This document shows, piece after piece, positions 56,871-64,000 of a stretch of DNA of 64,000 nucleotides; position 1 is the first letter of the stretch, and every line of letters starts with the position of its first letter. The translations under genes were made by a program, and so were the position numbers. The notes beneath the pieces were generated by a model. The model was not told where the DNA came from, made no database searches, and saw only the letters and a program-made list of their open reading frames with translations. The stretch comes from G963675935 sp963803125 (GTDB lineage: Bacteria; Planctomycetota; Planctomycetia; Pirellulales; Thermoguttaceae): NCBI GenBank assembly GCA_963803125.1, contig CAWDLR010000003.1, positions 248,001-312,000 on the forward strand. Direction: 5' to 3'.

Positions 56871-57503
56871 ATGTCGATTGGCAGTTCACAACCAGAGACC
56901 CGCGTGGTTCTGTCGGGCATTTCCTGGCCGACGTTCGAGTCCGTCCTGGCCGATACGAGAAATCACGGCACGCGGTTCACCTACGATCGGGGGTACCTGG
57001 AGATGATGTCGCCGTCGAGGGAACACGAGCGGGCGAAACGCTTCATCGGCCGCATGATCGAAGCGGCCACGGAGGAATTGGGCATCCCCATCAGCAGCGC
57101 AGGCTCGACCACGCTGAAAGCCGAATGGGACGAGCGCGGCCTGGAGGCGGACGAATCGTACTACATCGCCAACGAAGCCCGCGTCCGCGGCCGGGACGAG
57201 ATCGACCTGCACATCGATCCGCCGCCCGATCTGGCGGTCGAGGTCGATATTTCCAGCGGTTCGCTCGATCAACTCGGAATCTACGCGACTCTCCGCGTGC
57301 CCGAGGTGTGGATCTATGACGGGGCGACGCTCGAGGTTCTTCAGCTTCAATCGGACGGTACGTATGCCCGGCAGACAGTCAGCCCGTCGTTTCCGTTTCT
57401 GCCGTTGGACGAGGTAGCGCGGTTCCTCGCTCGCCGCAACGAAACCGACGAGACGACCTGGATACGGTCGTTTCGGGCGTGGGTGAAGTCGCTTCGGCGG
57501 TAG
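56871..57503 (+). CDS. Uma2 family protein (DUF820, PD-(D/E)XK nuclease fold)
   Basis: 210 residues from ATG 56871. Family features are YDRGYLEMMSPSREHE, the EADESYYI strand, and DLAVEVDISSGSLDQLGIY followed by VPEVWIYDG. The acidic residues of DLAVEVD and the preceding Glu/Asp form the nuclease-like active site; the usual K is not obvious. Uma2 proteins are abundant in cyanobacteria and planctomycetes, often near transposable elements. Substrate and role are unknown. Confidence 0.85.
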   Translation: MSIGSSQPETRVVLSGISWPTFESVLADTRNHGTRFTYDRGYLEMMSPSREHERAKRFIGRMIEAATEELGIPISSAGSTTLKAEWDERGLEADESYYIANEARVRGRDEIDLHIDPPPDLAVEVDISSGSLDQLGIYATLRVPEVWIYDGATLEVLQLQSDGTYARQTVSPSFPFLPLDEVARFLARRNETDETTWIRSFRAWVKSLRR

Positions 57504-57699
57504 TGAGCGGGATGAGCGGGACGGGCTCGCTTATTCCGCCCGAGTCGCAAAAAGACACTCTCTCTCGACGCACTTCGTCCCGCGCCCAGAATTCTCGCCA
57601 CTCGCTAATAAGCGCGCCGGTCCCCCTTTTTAGCCTTCCCCTTTTTAGCCTTCTGACCCATTTTCGCCCACGAATTTCCGGCACCGGGTTTGCGTCCAC

Positions 57700-58611
57700 C
57701 TAGGAGAGTAGCGCACAGACACGGTGGACGACACAAAGAACGTTTCTGTTTATAATCCAGAGTACATTAGCTGTGGACTTCTTAAATCCGGGAACACGAT
57801 ACAAGTGGCGTTTCTCGTTGACAATTTCAATTCGCGGGTCCATTCCAACTGGTGAAACGGTAGAAGAGAGGTTATTCGCGTCGATCGCATAAGGACCTGT
57901 CAGATCGGCCTGCTGGCCAGCCGAGTTTACGAAGCGGAGAGTGCCGCCGACTTCTAGGGTCAAGGACTGCAATCCTAACTCCCCAATCCGTATGCCTGCG
58001 TCGCCGAATCTGATTACGACCGAAAGGTAATCTCCCGTCTCTTGGGCGGAAAGTGACCGATGCTTGTTGAAGTTCGTCAGGTCGGCAAGTTGCCGAAGCC
58101 ATATCCCACCGTTGAATTCCTGGATCGAGAGCAGATAGTCCCTCACCTTGGGTGCGCTGACCTGGAGACCGGGAAACCATTGGTCGAGTTTCGGCGTGAA
58201 TGTTGCCGCCGAATCACTTGGCTTTGCGACTGGGAACTGTACTTTCTCCGATGGCGGCTTCGGAGTGCATACGCCCGCGATATGATGTGCCACGTACTCC
58301 AGTGCAGACCTGTGGTTCTCCAACAGACTCTTGAGGCCGACTCGTAACGAATCCAGTTCTTCTGGCGTGATGTCCGGTCGTAGGAACGTCTCGACAAATC
58401 GTGCGGTCTCGGCATGGGTGCTCCGCAGGAGAGCAGCAATCGAACGACCATGTTCTGATAACGTACCCGTCTTTGTGCGCGGCTGCACAGATACTCGAAG
58501 GCTGTCAGGCTGCGACCTGTTGCAATCCACTGTAATAGTAAAATTATGTGCAATACAAACGCTGTCATCGACGCTAGGTACACCGTATTCGTCACGCCAG
58601 TCTGGAATCAT
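57700..58611 (-). CDS. Uncharacterised protein with RSALEYVA and NKHR motifs
   Basis: 303 residues, no signal peptide or membrane helix. It shares a pattern seen in a widespread uncharacterised family: HRSALEYVAHHI, a FPGLQ segment, an internal LLSIQEF and LRQLADLTNFNKHRSL, followed by a beta-rich C-terminal half. That family is mostly found near mobile or accessory genes, but no activity is established. A HEPN-like helical fold is possible but not demonstrated. It lies directly next to the IS elements. Confidence 0.5.
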   Translation of the reverse strand: MIPDWRDEYGVPSVDDSVCIAHNFTITVDCNRSQPDSLRVSVQPRTKTGTLSEHGRSIAALLRSTHAETARFVETFLRPDITPEELDSLRVGLKSLLENHRSALEYVAHHIAGVCTPKPPSEKVQFPVAKPSDSAATFTPKLDQWFPGLQVSAPKVRDYLLSIQEFNGGIWLRQLADLTNFNKHRSLSAQETGDYLSVVIRFGDAGIRIGELGLQSLTLEVGGTLRFVNSAGQQADLTGPYAIDANNLSSTVSPVGMDPRIEIVNEKRHLYRVPGFKKSTANVLWIINRNVLCVVHRVCALLS

Positions 58612-58751
58612 AAATCCCCAATGCCAACCATTGTCGGTTGCTGATAACGTACCTTCGTTTTGCTCCCCTTAGCCTAGTGCCCGTGCGGCCGGCACGCAAG
58701 CGGGGGCAAACCTGATTCGCGGGTATTGACAACCACCCGCAAAGTGGTCAA

Positions 58752-58799
58752 GAAAACGGTGTCAGGGGTCAAGAAAAACGGGAACACGGTGTCAGGAAC
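58752..58799. repeat. Repeated target motif (ACGGTGTCAGG) left of the IS copies
   Basis: GAAAACGGTGTCAGG at 58754-58765 and ACGGTGTCAGGAAC at 58786-58799 are degenerate direct copies. With the copies around 60438-60476 and 62115-62135 they form a short array of a 24-28 bp imperfect palindrome (arms AAAACGGT and ACCGTTTT) that both IS copies occupy. Confidence 0.7.
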
Positions 58800-58934
58800 G
58801 AATGGCACTGTCATGTCTCGCATTTTAGGGTGTGCGCGCAATCTGGTCTATGAACGGAGCGGGGAGTCGGATAAAGTCTCGCCCCGTCAGGCGAAGTTTC
58901 AAGTTTTGGCCCTTGCCTGGCGATAGAAAGTAGG

Positions 58935-58973
58935 CCCTTCCTGGTTTGCTTGCCGCAAATTCACCAGGAAGGG
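58935..58973 (+). promoter_or_regulatory. Hairpin covering the transposase ribosome binding site, copy 1
   Basis: CCCTTCCTGGT (58935-58945) pairs with ACCAGGAAGGG (58963-58973), an 11-bp perfect stem. The right arm contains the AGGAAGGG ribosome binding site, 7 bases before the ATG at 58981. RNA that includes the whole hairpin would hide the site, limiting transposase made from read-through transcripts. Confidence 0.65.
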
Positions 58974-58980
58974 TCTTTTC

Positions 58981-60408
58981 ATGCGCGAGCATATACCTGA
59001 TTCTCCGAACGGCGGCAGCAGCAGTTTTCAACAAATCGTCGAGGCGTTTCTGGCCCACGATGGTTTGCCCTTCGCCGACGTTCTCACGGGTGAACGGATC
59101 GAGCGAGCTTTCGGCCGCCATGACGCGCTGTTTGGCCGACACGGCGTCTACTCCACGGCGATCGTCCTGTGGGCGTTTCTGAGCCAGTTGCTGCGGGATG
59201 GCAAGGAGGCGTCCTGTCAGTCGGCCGTCGCCCGAATCGCCAGTCATTGCCTCCACACGGGCATCCAGCCCCCAACGCACGACACGGGCGATTACTGCAA
59301 GGCCCGCGGCAAGTTATCGGAAACGGCGCTGCACGAGTTGGGCCAGGAAGTGGCCGAGGAGCTTCAACAACAGGCCGACCCGGCCTGGCTGTGGAAGAAC
59401 CGGCACGCCAAACTTGTCGATGGTTTCACCTTCACCATGCCGGACACACCCAAGAACGCCGCCGAGTTTCCCCATCCGCGAACGCAGAAGAAGGGCGTGG
59501 GCCTGCCGATCGCCCGCGCGGTGGCGATCCTTTCCTTGGCAACAGCTTGCGTGATGGATGCGGCCATCGGTCCCTACAAGGGCAAGGAAACCGGCGAGAC
59601 GGCGCTGCTCCGGTCGATGTCTTCTTCGCTGCACGCGGGCGATATCGCCGTGTTCGACCGCCATTATTGCTCCTTCATGATGATTGCGCTGCTGCTTCTC
59701 CAGGGCACGGACGTTTGTGCCCGCCTGCACCAAATGCGGAAGTCCGACTTTCGCCGCGGCAAACGCCTGGGAAAGAACGATCACCTTATCATCTGGACCA
59801 AACCTGTATGTCCCGACTGGATGGAGCAGGAGACTTATGAGCGCATCCCCGAAACACTCGAACTGCGTGAACTGCGTTACACGGTCGTGGAAAAGGGCCG
59901 TCGCACGAAAAAGATCACCGTGGTCACCACGCTGACGGACGCAACTCTTTATAGCAGCGAAGAAATCGCAGAGCTTTACGGTTTTCGCTGGAACTCGGAA
60001 TTGGACATCCGCGCGATCAAGGCGTCGCTGAATCTGGCACACGTTCGTTGTAAATCGCCGGAGATGGTGCGACGCGAGTTCTCCACGACACTGCTGGCTT
60101 ACAACCTGATTCGCACGACGGCGGCCAACGCCGCCTGGTTGCACGACAAACAGCCGCGACAAATCAGCTTTACCGCGACGACTCAGTATGTACTTTCGGC
60201 GGGAGCATTGCTGACCGGCCATACGATGACGGCCGGGCAACTGCACGAATGCTGTCTCGCGCTTCTGCGCCAGGTGGCAGGCTGCGAAGTTGCCAACCGC
60301 CCTGGCCGGCTCGAACCGCGTGTGCTCAAGCGCCGCCGCCACGGCTATCCGCTCATGCAGAAACCCAGACACGTCCTCCGCCAAGAATTGCACAAACATT
60401 GCACCTAA
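58981..60408 (+). CDS. IS4-family transposase, copy 1
   Basis: 475 residues, full length. The DDE catalytic set is intact: Asp147 in KLVDGFT, Asp226 in AVFDRHY, and Glu340 in the YREK signature Y333-x2-R336-x3-E340-x6-K347. The N-terminal helical part (1-110) would bind the inverted repeats. Identical to the second copy. Likely active by sequence; expression is probably limited by the hairpin over its ribosome binding site. Confidence 0.92.
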   Translation: MREHIPDSPNGGSSSFQQIVEAFLAHDGLPFADVLTGERIERAFGRHDALFGRHGVYSTAIVLWAFLSQLLRDGKEASCQSAVARIASHCLHTGIQPPTHDTGDYCKARGKLSETALHELGQEVAEELQQQADPAWLWKNRHAKLVDGFTFTMPDTPKNAAEFPHPRTQKKGVGLPIARAVAILSLATACVMDAAIGPYKGKETGETALLRSMSSSLHAGDIAVFDRHYCSFMMIALLLLQGTDVCARLHQMRKSDFRRGKRLGKNDHLIIWTKPVCPDWMEQETYERIPETLELRELRYTVVEKGRRTKKITVVTTLTDATLYSSEEIAELYGFRWNSELDIRAIKASLNLAHVRCKSPEMVRREFSTTLLAYNLIRTTAANAAWLHDKQPRQISFTATTQYVLSAGALLTGHTMTAGQLHECCLALLRQVAGCEVANRPGRLEPRVLKRRRHGYPLMQKPRHVLRQELHKHCT

Positions 60409-60437
60409 AACAGGTTACAATGGCGACAGTGCCATTC

Positions 60438-60476
60438 GTGTCAGGAACCGTTTTCGGGGAAAACGGTGTCAGGAAC
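60438..60476. repeat. Junction between the two IS copies
   Basis: Only 39 bases separate the two elements: right direct repeat GTGTCAGGAAC, then CGTTTTCGGGGAAAACG, then the left direct repeat GTGTCAGGAAC of copy 2. The middle is the abutting halves of two neighbouring palindromic target units. Confidence 0.75.
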
Positions 60477-60611
60477 GAATGGCACTGTCATGTCTCGCAT
60501 TTTAGGGTGTGCGCGCAATCTGGTCTATGAACGGAGCGGGGAGTCGGATAAAGTCTCGCCCCGTCAGGCGAAGTTTCAAGTTTTGGCCCTTGCCTGGCGA
60601 TAGAAAGTAGG

Positions 60612-60650
60612 CCCTTCCTGGTTTGCTTGCCGCAAATTCACCAGGAAGGG
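60612..60650 (+). promoter_or_regulatory. Hairpin covering the transposase ribosome binding site, copy 2
   Basis: Same 11-bp stem (CCCTTCCTGGT with ACCAGGAAGGG) as in copy 1, placed just before the ATG at 60658. Here upstream transcription from copy 1 would run straight into it. Confidence 0.65.
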
Positions 60651-60657
60651 TCTTTTC

Positions 60658-62085
60658 ATGCGCGAGCATATACCTGATTCTCCGAACGGCGGCAGCAGCA
60701 GTTTTCAACAAATCGTCGAGGCGTTTCTGGCCCACGATGGTTTGCCCTTCGCCGACGTTCTCACGGGTGAACGGATCGAGCGAGCTTTCGGCCGCCATGA
60801 CGCGCTGTTTGGCCGACACGGCGTCTACTCCACGGCGATCGTCCTGTGGGCGTTTCTGAGCCAGTTGCTGCGGGATGGCAAGGAGGCGTCCTGTCAGTCG
60901 GCCGTCGCCCGAATCGCCAGTCATTGCCTCCACACGGGCATCCAGCCCCCAACGCACGACACGGGCGATTACTGCAAGGCCCGCGGCAAGTTATCGGAAA
61001 CGGCGCTGCACGAGTTGGGCCAGGAAGTGGCCGAGGAGCTTCAACAACAGGCCGACCCGGCCTGGCTGTGGAAGAACCGGCACGCCAAACTTGTCGATGG
61101 TTTCACCTTCACCATGCCGGACACACCCAAGAACGCCGCCGAGTTTCCCCATCCGCGAACGCAGAAGAAGGGCGTGGGCCTGCCGATCGCCCGCGCGGTG
61201 GCGATCCTTTCCTTGGCAACAGCTTGCGTGATGGATGCGGCCATCGGTCCCTACAAGGGCAAGGAAACCGGCGAGACGGCGCTGCTCCGGTCGATGTCTT
61301 CTTCGCTGCACGCGGGCGATATCGCCGTGTTCGACCGCCATTATTGCTCCTTCATGATGATTGCGCTGCTGCTTCTCCAGGGCACGGACGTTTGTGCCCG
61401 CCTGCACCAAATGCGGAAGTCCGACTTTCGCCGCGGCAAACGCCTGGGAAAGAACGATCACCTTATCATCTGGACCAAACCTGTATGTCCCGACTGGATG
61501 GAGCAGGAGACTTATGAGCGCATCCCCGAAACACTCGAACTGCGTGAACTGCGTTACACGGTCGTGGAAAAGGGCCGTCGCACGAAAAAGATCACCGTGG
61601 TCACCACGCTGACGGACGCAACTCTTTATAGCAGCGAAGAAATCGCAGAGCTTTACGGTTTTCGCTGGAACTCGGAATTGGACATCCGCGCGATCAAGGC
61701 GTCGCTGAATCTGGCACACGTTCGTTGTAAATCGCCGGAGATGGTGCGACGCGAGTTCTCCACGACACTGCTGGCTTACAACCTGATTCGCACGACGGCG
61801 GCCAACGCCGCCTGGTTGCACGACAAACAGCCGCGACAAATCAGCTTTACCGCGACGACTCAGTATGTACTTTCGGCGGGAGCATTGCTGACCGGCCATA
61901 CGATGACGGCCGGGCAACTGCACGAATGCTGTCTCGCGCTTCTGCGCCAGGTGGCAGGCTGCGAAGTTGCCAACCGCCCTGGCCGGCTCGAACCGCGTGT
62001 GCTCAAGCGCCGCCGCCACGGCTATCCGCTCATGCAGAAACCCAGACACGTCCTCCGCCAAGAATTGCACAAACATTGCACCTAA
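60658..62085 (+). CDS. IS4-family transposase, copy 2
   Basis: 475 residues, identical to copy 1, with the same DDE residues and YREK signature. Identity of the two copies means either very recent duplication or insertion, or an assembly artefact. Confidence 0.92.
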   Translation: MREHIPDSPNGGSSSFQQIVEAFLAHDGLPFADVLTGERIERAFGRHDALFGRHGVYSTAIVLWAFLSQLLRDGKEASCQSAVARIASHCLHTGIQPPTHDTGDYCKARGKLSETALHELGQEVAEELQQQADPAWLWKNRHAKLVDGFTFTMPDTPKNAAEFPHPRTQKKGVGLPIARAVAILSLATACVMDAAIGPYKGKETGETALLRSMSSSLHAGDIAVFDRHYCSFMMIALLLLQGTDVCARLHQMRKSDFRRGKRLGKNDHLIIWTKPVCPDWMEQETYERIPETLELRELRYTVVEKGRRTKKITVVTTLTDATLYSSEEIAELYGFRWNSELDIRAIKASLNLAHVRCKSPEMVRREFSTTLLAYNLIRTTAANAAWLHDKQPRQISFTATTQYVLSAGALLTGHTMTAGQLHECCLALLRQVAGCEVANRPGRLEPRVLKRRRHGYPLMQKPRHVLRQELHKHCT

Positions 62086-62238
62086 AACAGGTTACAATGG
62101 CGACAGTGCCATTCGTGTCAGGAACCGTTTTCGGGCGACGACAGGGGAGATGTCGCGAAAACAACGGTTCGCCTTTACGCTCCTCTGGCGACCCGCGAGA
62201 GTTTCAGAACCTATCCCCGACAAGCCGCTTCTGTCAGG

Positions 62239-63165
62239 TCAACTTACGGACAAGTCAAACAGCAATGGCTGCCCTTTGCCGTTGCTCTTTTCTCGACACT
62301 GGAAACGCAATTCCGAATCCTTGGCGTAGGCTCGACTTTTTTCAACAGCAATCCATTTGCGCCCCAGTTGTTCGGCAACTGCGCCCGTAGTGTTGGATCC
62401 GGCGAATGGGTCTAGGACGACATCGCCCGGTTCGGTCAAGAATTCGATGAAGAACCGGGGCAACTCGGCGGGGAATCGGGCGGGATGTATCTTCTTGCCG
62501 AGTTTCTTCGATTCCTTGATGTAATGGCTGTTGCTTTCGTTGTTCCCGCACTGAATGATATTGGCCGGAATTGACCCGCCACGGTCTTGGGAGAACTTCG
62601 GCGTGATATTATGGCCCGATGGGCGTTTCGTCTGTTTGATCCCCCGCTTGATCAGACGTTGCATATCCTTGCTATAGGCTTGGAGAACGCGGGAGTTGTC
62701 GGCCCTTGGGAACTTGGACGGGGACAACCAGAAAATGTACTCGACGGAATCCTTGACCCGGATTCGACGGACATTGACCCATTCGGCCGGGGCTGGCATT
62801 TTGGCGGGGTTGTACCAGAAGAATTCTTGGCACAACTCGAAACCCACCTCATCGCACAGCGCCAGCAACAGGCGGAAGTGGTAGAGGGATCGAATCGGCG
62901 CACCCGGCGTCCAACTGCCTCCCACGTTCAAGACGAAACTGCCATGCGGGGCCAAGATGCGCCTGATTTGCTCGGCAAACGGCAGAAACCACTTAACGTA
63001 CTCTTTCTGGTCCGCGTTGCCGTATTCCTTCTTGAAATGGAGCGCATAGGGCGGGGACGTGAGGACCAAGTCAATCTCCCCGCCCGGCATGGCCCCCATG
63101 AACTCCAGACCGTCAGCGCAGTAAGCCTTCCCTAGCTTCGTCTGGTAGAGCGGGTCAAAGTGCAT
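62239..63165 (-). CDS. Type II DNA methyltransferase, M.PvuII-like (N4-cytosine class)
   Basis: 308 residues. Motif IV TSPPY (36-40) lies near the N-terminus, and the SAM-binding motif I DPFAGSNTTG (252-261) near the C-terminus, the order of beta-class methylases. Between them, FKKEYGN, GSFVLNVGGSW, FFWYNPAKMPAPAEWV, RPSGHNI and KIHPARFPAELPRFFI closely follow the M.PvuII/Cfr9I pattern, so N4-methylcytosine is the likely product. Target sequence cannot be read from sequence. Its start lies within the end of the restriction gene (34-base overlap). It protects host DNA from that enzyme. Confidence 0.88.
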   Translation of the reverse strand: MHFDPLYQTKLGKAYCADGLEFMGAMPGGEIDLVLTSPPYALHFKKEYGNADQKEYVKWFLPFAEQIRRILAPHGSFVLNVGGSWTPGAPIRSLYHFRLLLALCDEVGFELCQEFFWYNPAKMPAPAEWVNVRRIRVKDSVEYIFWLSPSKFPRADNSRVLQAYSKDMQRLIKRGIKQTKRPSGHNITPKFSQDRGGSIPANIIQCGNNESNSHYIKESKKLGKKIHPARFPAELPRFFIEFLTEPGDVVLDPFAGSNTTGAVAEQLGRKWIAVEKSRAYAKDSELRFQCREKSNGKGQPLLFDLSVS

Positions 63166-63719
63166 TGCCTTAGCAATTCTCCAAGATCATTATACCAGGG
63201 TGCAAGATTCTCGGAATCGGGCAACGGCACACGCTGAAACACGGCCAGCTTTCCCTCGTGCGTTGTGTGTCTGGCAAGATCGACAACACGGGCAAATAGA
63301 AAATCTGACCAATCGCCGGTCTTCTTGCCTAGACATACGCCCAGTATATCAAACTGGTCAACGCCATAGAAGCGGCTGATCGGGTCGCCCTTGGAAGCGC
63401 GGGTTTTCTGTGTCTCTGCCTTGAAGGCGACAACCTCACCACCCTCCCGGTACGCTTCGTCATGGTTGCGGACATTCTTGCACTCGGCAAGCAAGGGCTT
63501 CTTGGCGTTAGGCAGCCAAATGCTGAAGTCCGGGTGCCCGTCCAAGTCATGAGCTTCGTACCGTTCAACGACGGTGCCGACAAGTGACCGGATTTTCTTC
63601 TCCATCTGAACTTCGGCAACGGCCCCTTCCAAGGCGACCTTCAGCCGAAACCGCTTGTTTACGGCGTCAAGCAATTCGCCGGCCGACAGTCCATACTGTT
63701 TTTCCAGAGGGTGGTCCAT
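63132..63719 (-). CDS. Type II restriction endonuclease (PD-(D/E)XK), probable
   Basis: About 195 residues from ATG 63719 (an earlier start at 63743 is possible). A PD-(D/E)XK active site is visible: Pro-Asp at 63-64 (GHPDFSIWL), then Glu79-x-Lys81 (LLAECKNV). The overlap with the methylase gene and the order R then M support a restriction enzyme. It does not look like PvuII, which is about 157 residues, so the specificity may differ from that of PvuII. No C-protein gene seen upstream. Confidence 0.75.
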   Translation of the reverse strand: MDHPLEKQYGLSAGELLDAVNKRFRLKVALEGAVAEVQMEKKIRSLVGTVVERYEAHDLDGHPDFSIWLPNAKKPLLAECKNVRNHDEAYREGGEVVAFKAETQKTRASKGDPISRFYGVDQFDILGVCLGKKTGDWSDFLFARVVDLARHTTHEGKLAVFQRVPLPDSENLAPWYNDLGELLRQCTLTRSTRRS

Positions 63720-63743
63720 CACTTTCTCCCGGTGTCCCTTCAC

Positions 63744-64000
63744 CGGGGCGGACTCTATCCGCTCGTGGCAAAATGGGCAAGGTCAAAGCGGTGGCCTCGG
63801 ATGCACTCCGCACTTTGCGTTTGGCACGCGATTTCGTAGAAATAAGATCTGGGTCTTGGTTGATGGGGGGTAGTTCTTGGAAAATGGCGAGGCTGGGCAA
63901 TGGAATGCCGTATGAGAGCATGGGTTAGGGTGGGCATTCTGACATTCTGATTCTAGGAATGCGAGTCCACCTCGCCGCATCAGGTCTTAAGTGTCTTTTG
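63744..64000. other. Right-edge stretch with no recognised gene
   Basis: About 257 bases upstream of the restriction gene. GC content falls somewhat here, as it does in the R-M genes. Short open frames exist on the minus strand but none looks protein-like. The promoter of the R-M pair should be here. Confidence 0.4.

Larger units (their letters stand above)
58800..60437 (+). mobile_element. IS4-family insertion sequence, copy 1
   Basis: 1638 bp between terminal inverted repeats GAATGGCACTGTC (left) and GACAGTGCCATTC (right). It is flanked on both sides by the 11-bp direct repeat GTGTCAGGAAC (58789-58799 and 60438-60448), the expected target-site duplication size for this family. It carries one transposase gene. 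Identical over 1673 bp (58786-60458) with copy 2. Confidence 0.85.
60477..62114 (+). mobile_element. IS4-family insertion sequence, copy 2
   Basis: Second 1638-bp copy in the same orientation, with the same inverted repeats and the same flanking 11-bp GTGTCAGGAAC (60466-60476 and 62115-62125). The period between copies is 1677 bp. Confidence 0.85.

Noticed and set aside
58981..62085. One composite transposon with cargo between two IS copies
   Set aside because: Only 39 bases lie between the elements, so there is no cargo.

Overview
The window reads as chromosomal DNA of a GC-rich planctomycete, most likely of the Pirellulales type. The basis is the mix of families: a short DUF1559-like protein, a TIGR03067-type secreted protein, a Ser/Thr kinase with TPR and propeller repeats, a giant macroglobulin/TPR protein, a secretin-type STN module with Gly-Met tracts, Uma2-family proteins, and many short dispersed palindromes that also enter coding sequence. 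The lipid A genes lpxD and lpxI show a Gram-negative-type envelope. No rRNA, tRNA or CRISPR array was seen.

Layout. 1-3.5 kb: an ABC-2 type transporter operon (ATPase, permease, ATPase, permease), cut by the left edge. 4-7.7 kb: lpxD (frameshifted), a four-helix-bundle (S23) gene between inverted short tandem repeats, lpxI, a DUF1559-like gene and a diverged second copy of the lpxI 3' end. 8-9.3 kb: a zinc-ribbon/STAS protein and a small basic protein. 9.8-24.5 kb: a complete nuoA-N operon for respiratory complex I with fused nuoCD. 24.6-26.7 kb: a FloA N-terminal-like protein, a duplicated membrane protein and an EF-hand secreted protein. 26.8-31.0 kb (minus): the kinase, frameshifted in its TPR array. 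31.6-34.6 kb: a secreted GH2 beta-galactosidase with an inserted discoidin-like domain. 34.9-44.0 kb: the macroglobulin-like protein, in three reading-frame pieces. 44.4-45.5 kb (minus): nadA, frameshifted. 45.9-48.6 kb: an unknown protein and a four-S1-domain RNA-binding protein.

48.6-53.2 kb (minus) is a metal and oxidative-stress block: flavodiiron protein, a permease with a C-terminal HMA domain, a small TM1266/NikR-like regulator, 2-Cys peroxiredoxin, ferritin and a Fur/PerR-type repressor preceded by a perfect AT-rich 7-7-7 palindrome. 53.4-58.6 kb holds an antitoxin-like protein, a lipoprotein, an NtrC-type sigma-54 response regulator, the TIGR03067 protein, a Uma2 protein and an unknown. 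58.8-62.1 kb holds two identical IS4-family elements in the same orientation, each in the same position of a short repeated target. 62.2-63.7 kb (minus) is a type II restriction-modification pair with an M.PvuII-like methylase.

Two themes cross the window. Short dispersed repeats lie between genes and also inside or at the ends of nuoA, the S1 gene and the macroglobulin gene. Four long genes (lpxD, kinase, macroglobulin, nadA) carry apparent one-base indels. Two of these are normally essential or central, so sequencing or assembly error is a live explanation.
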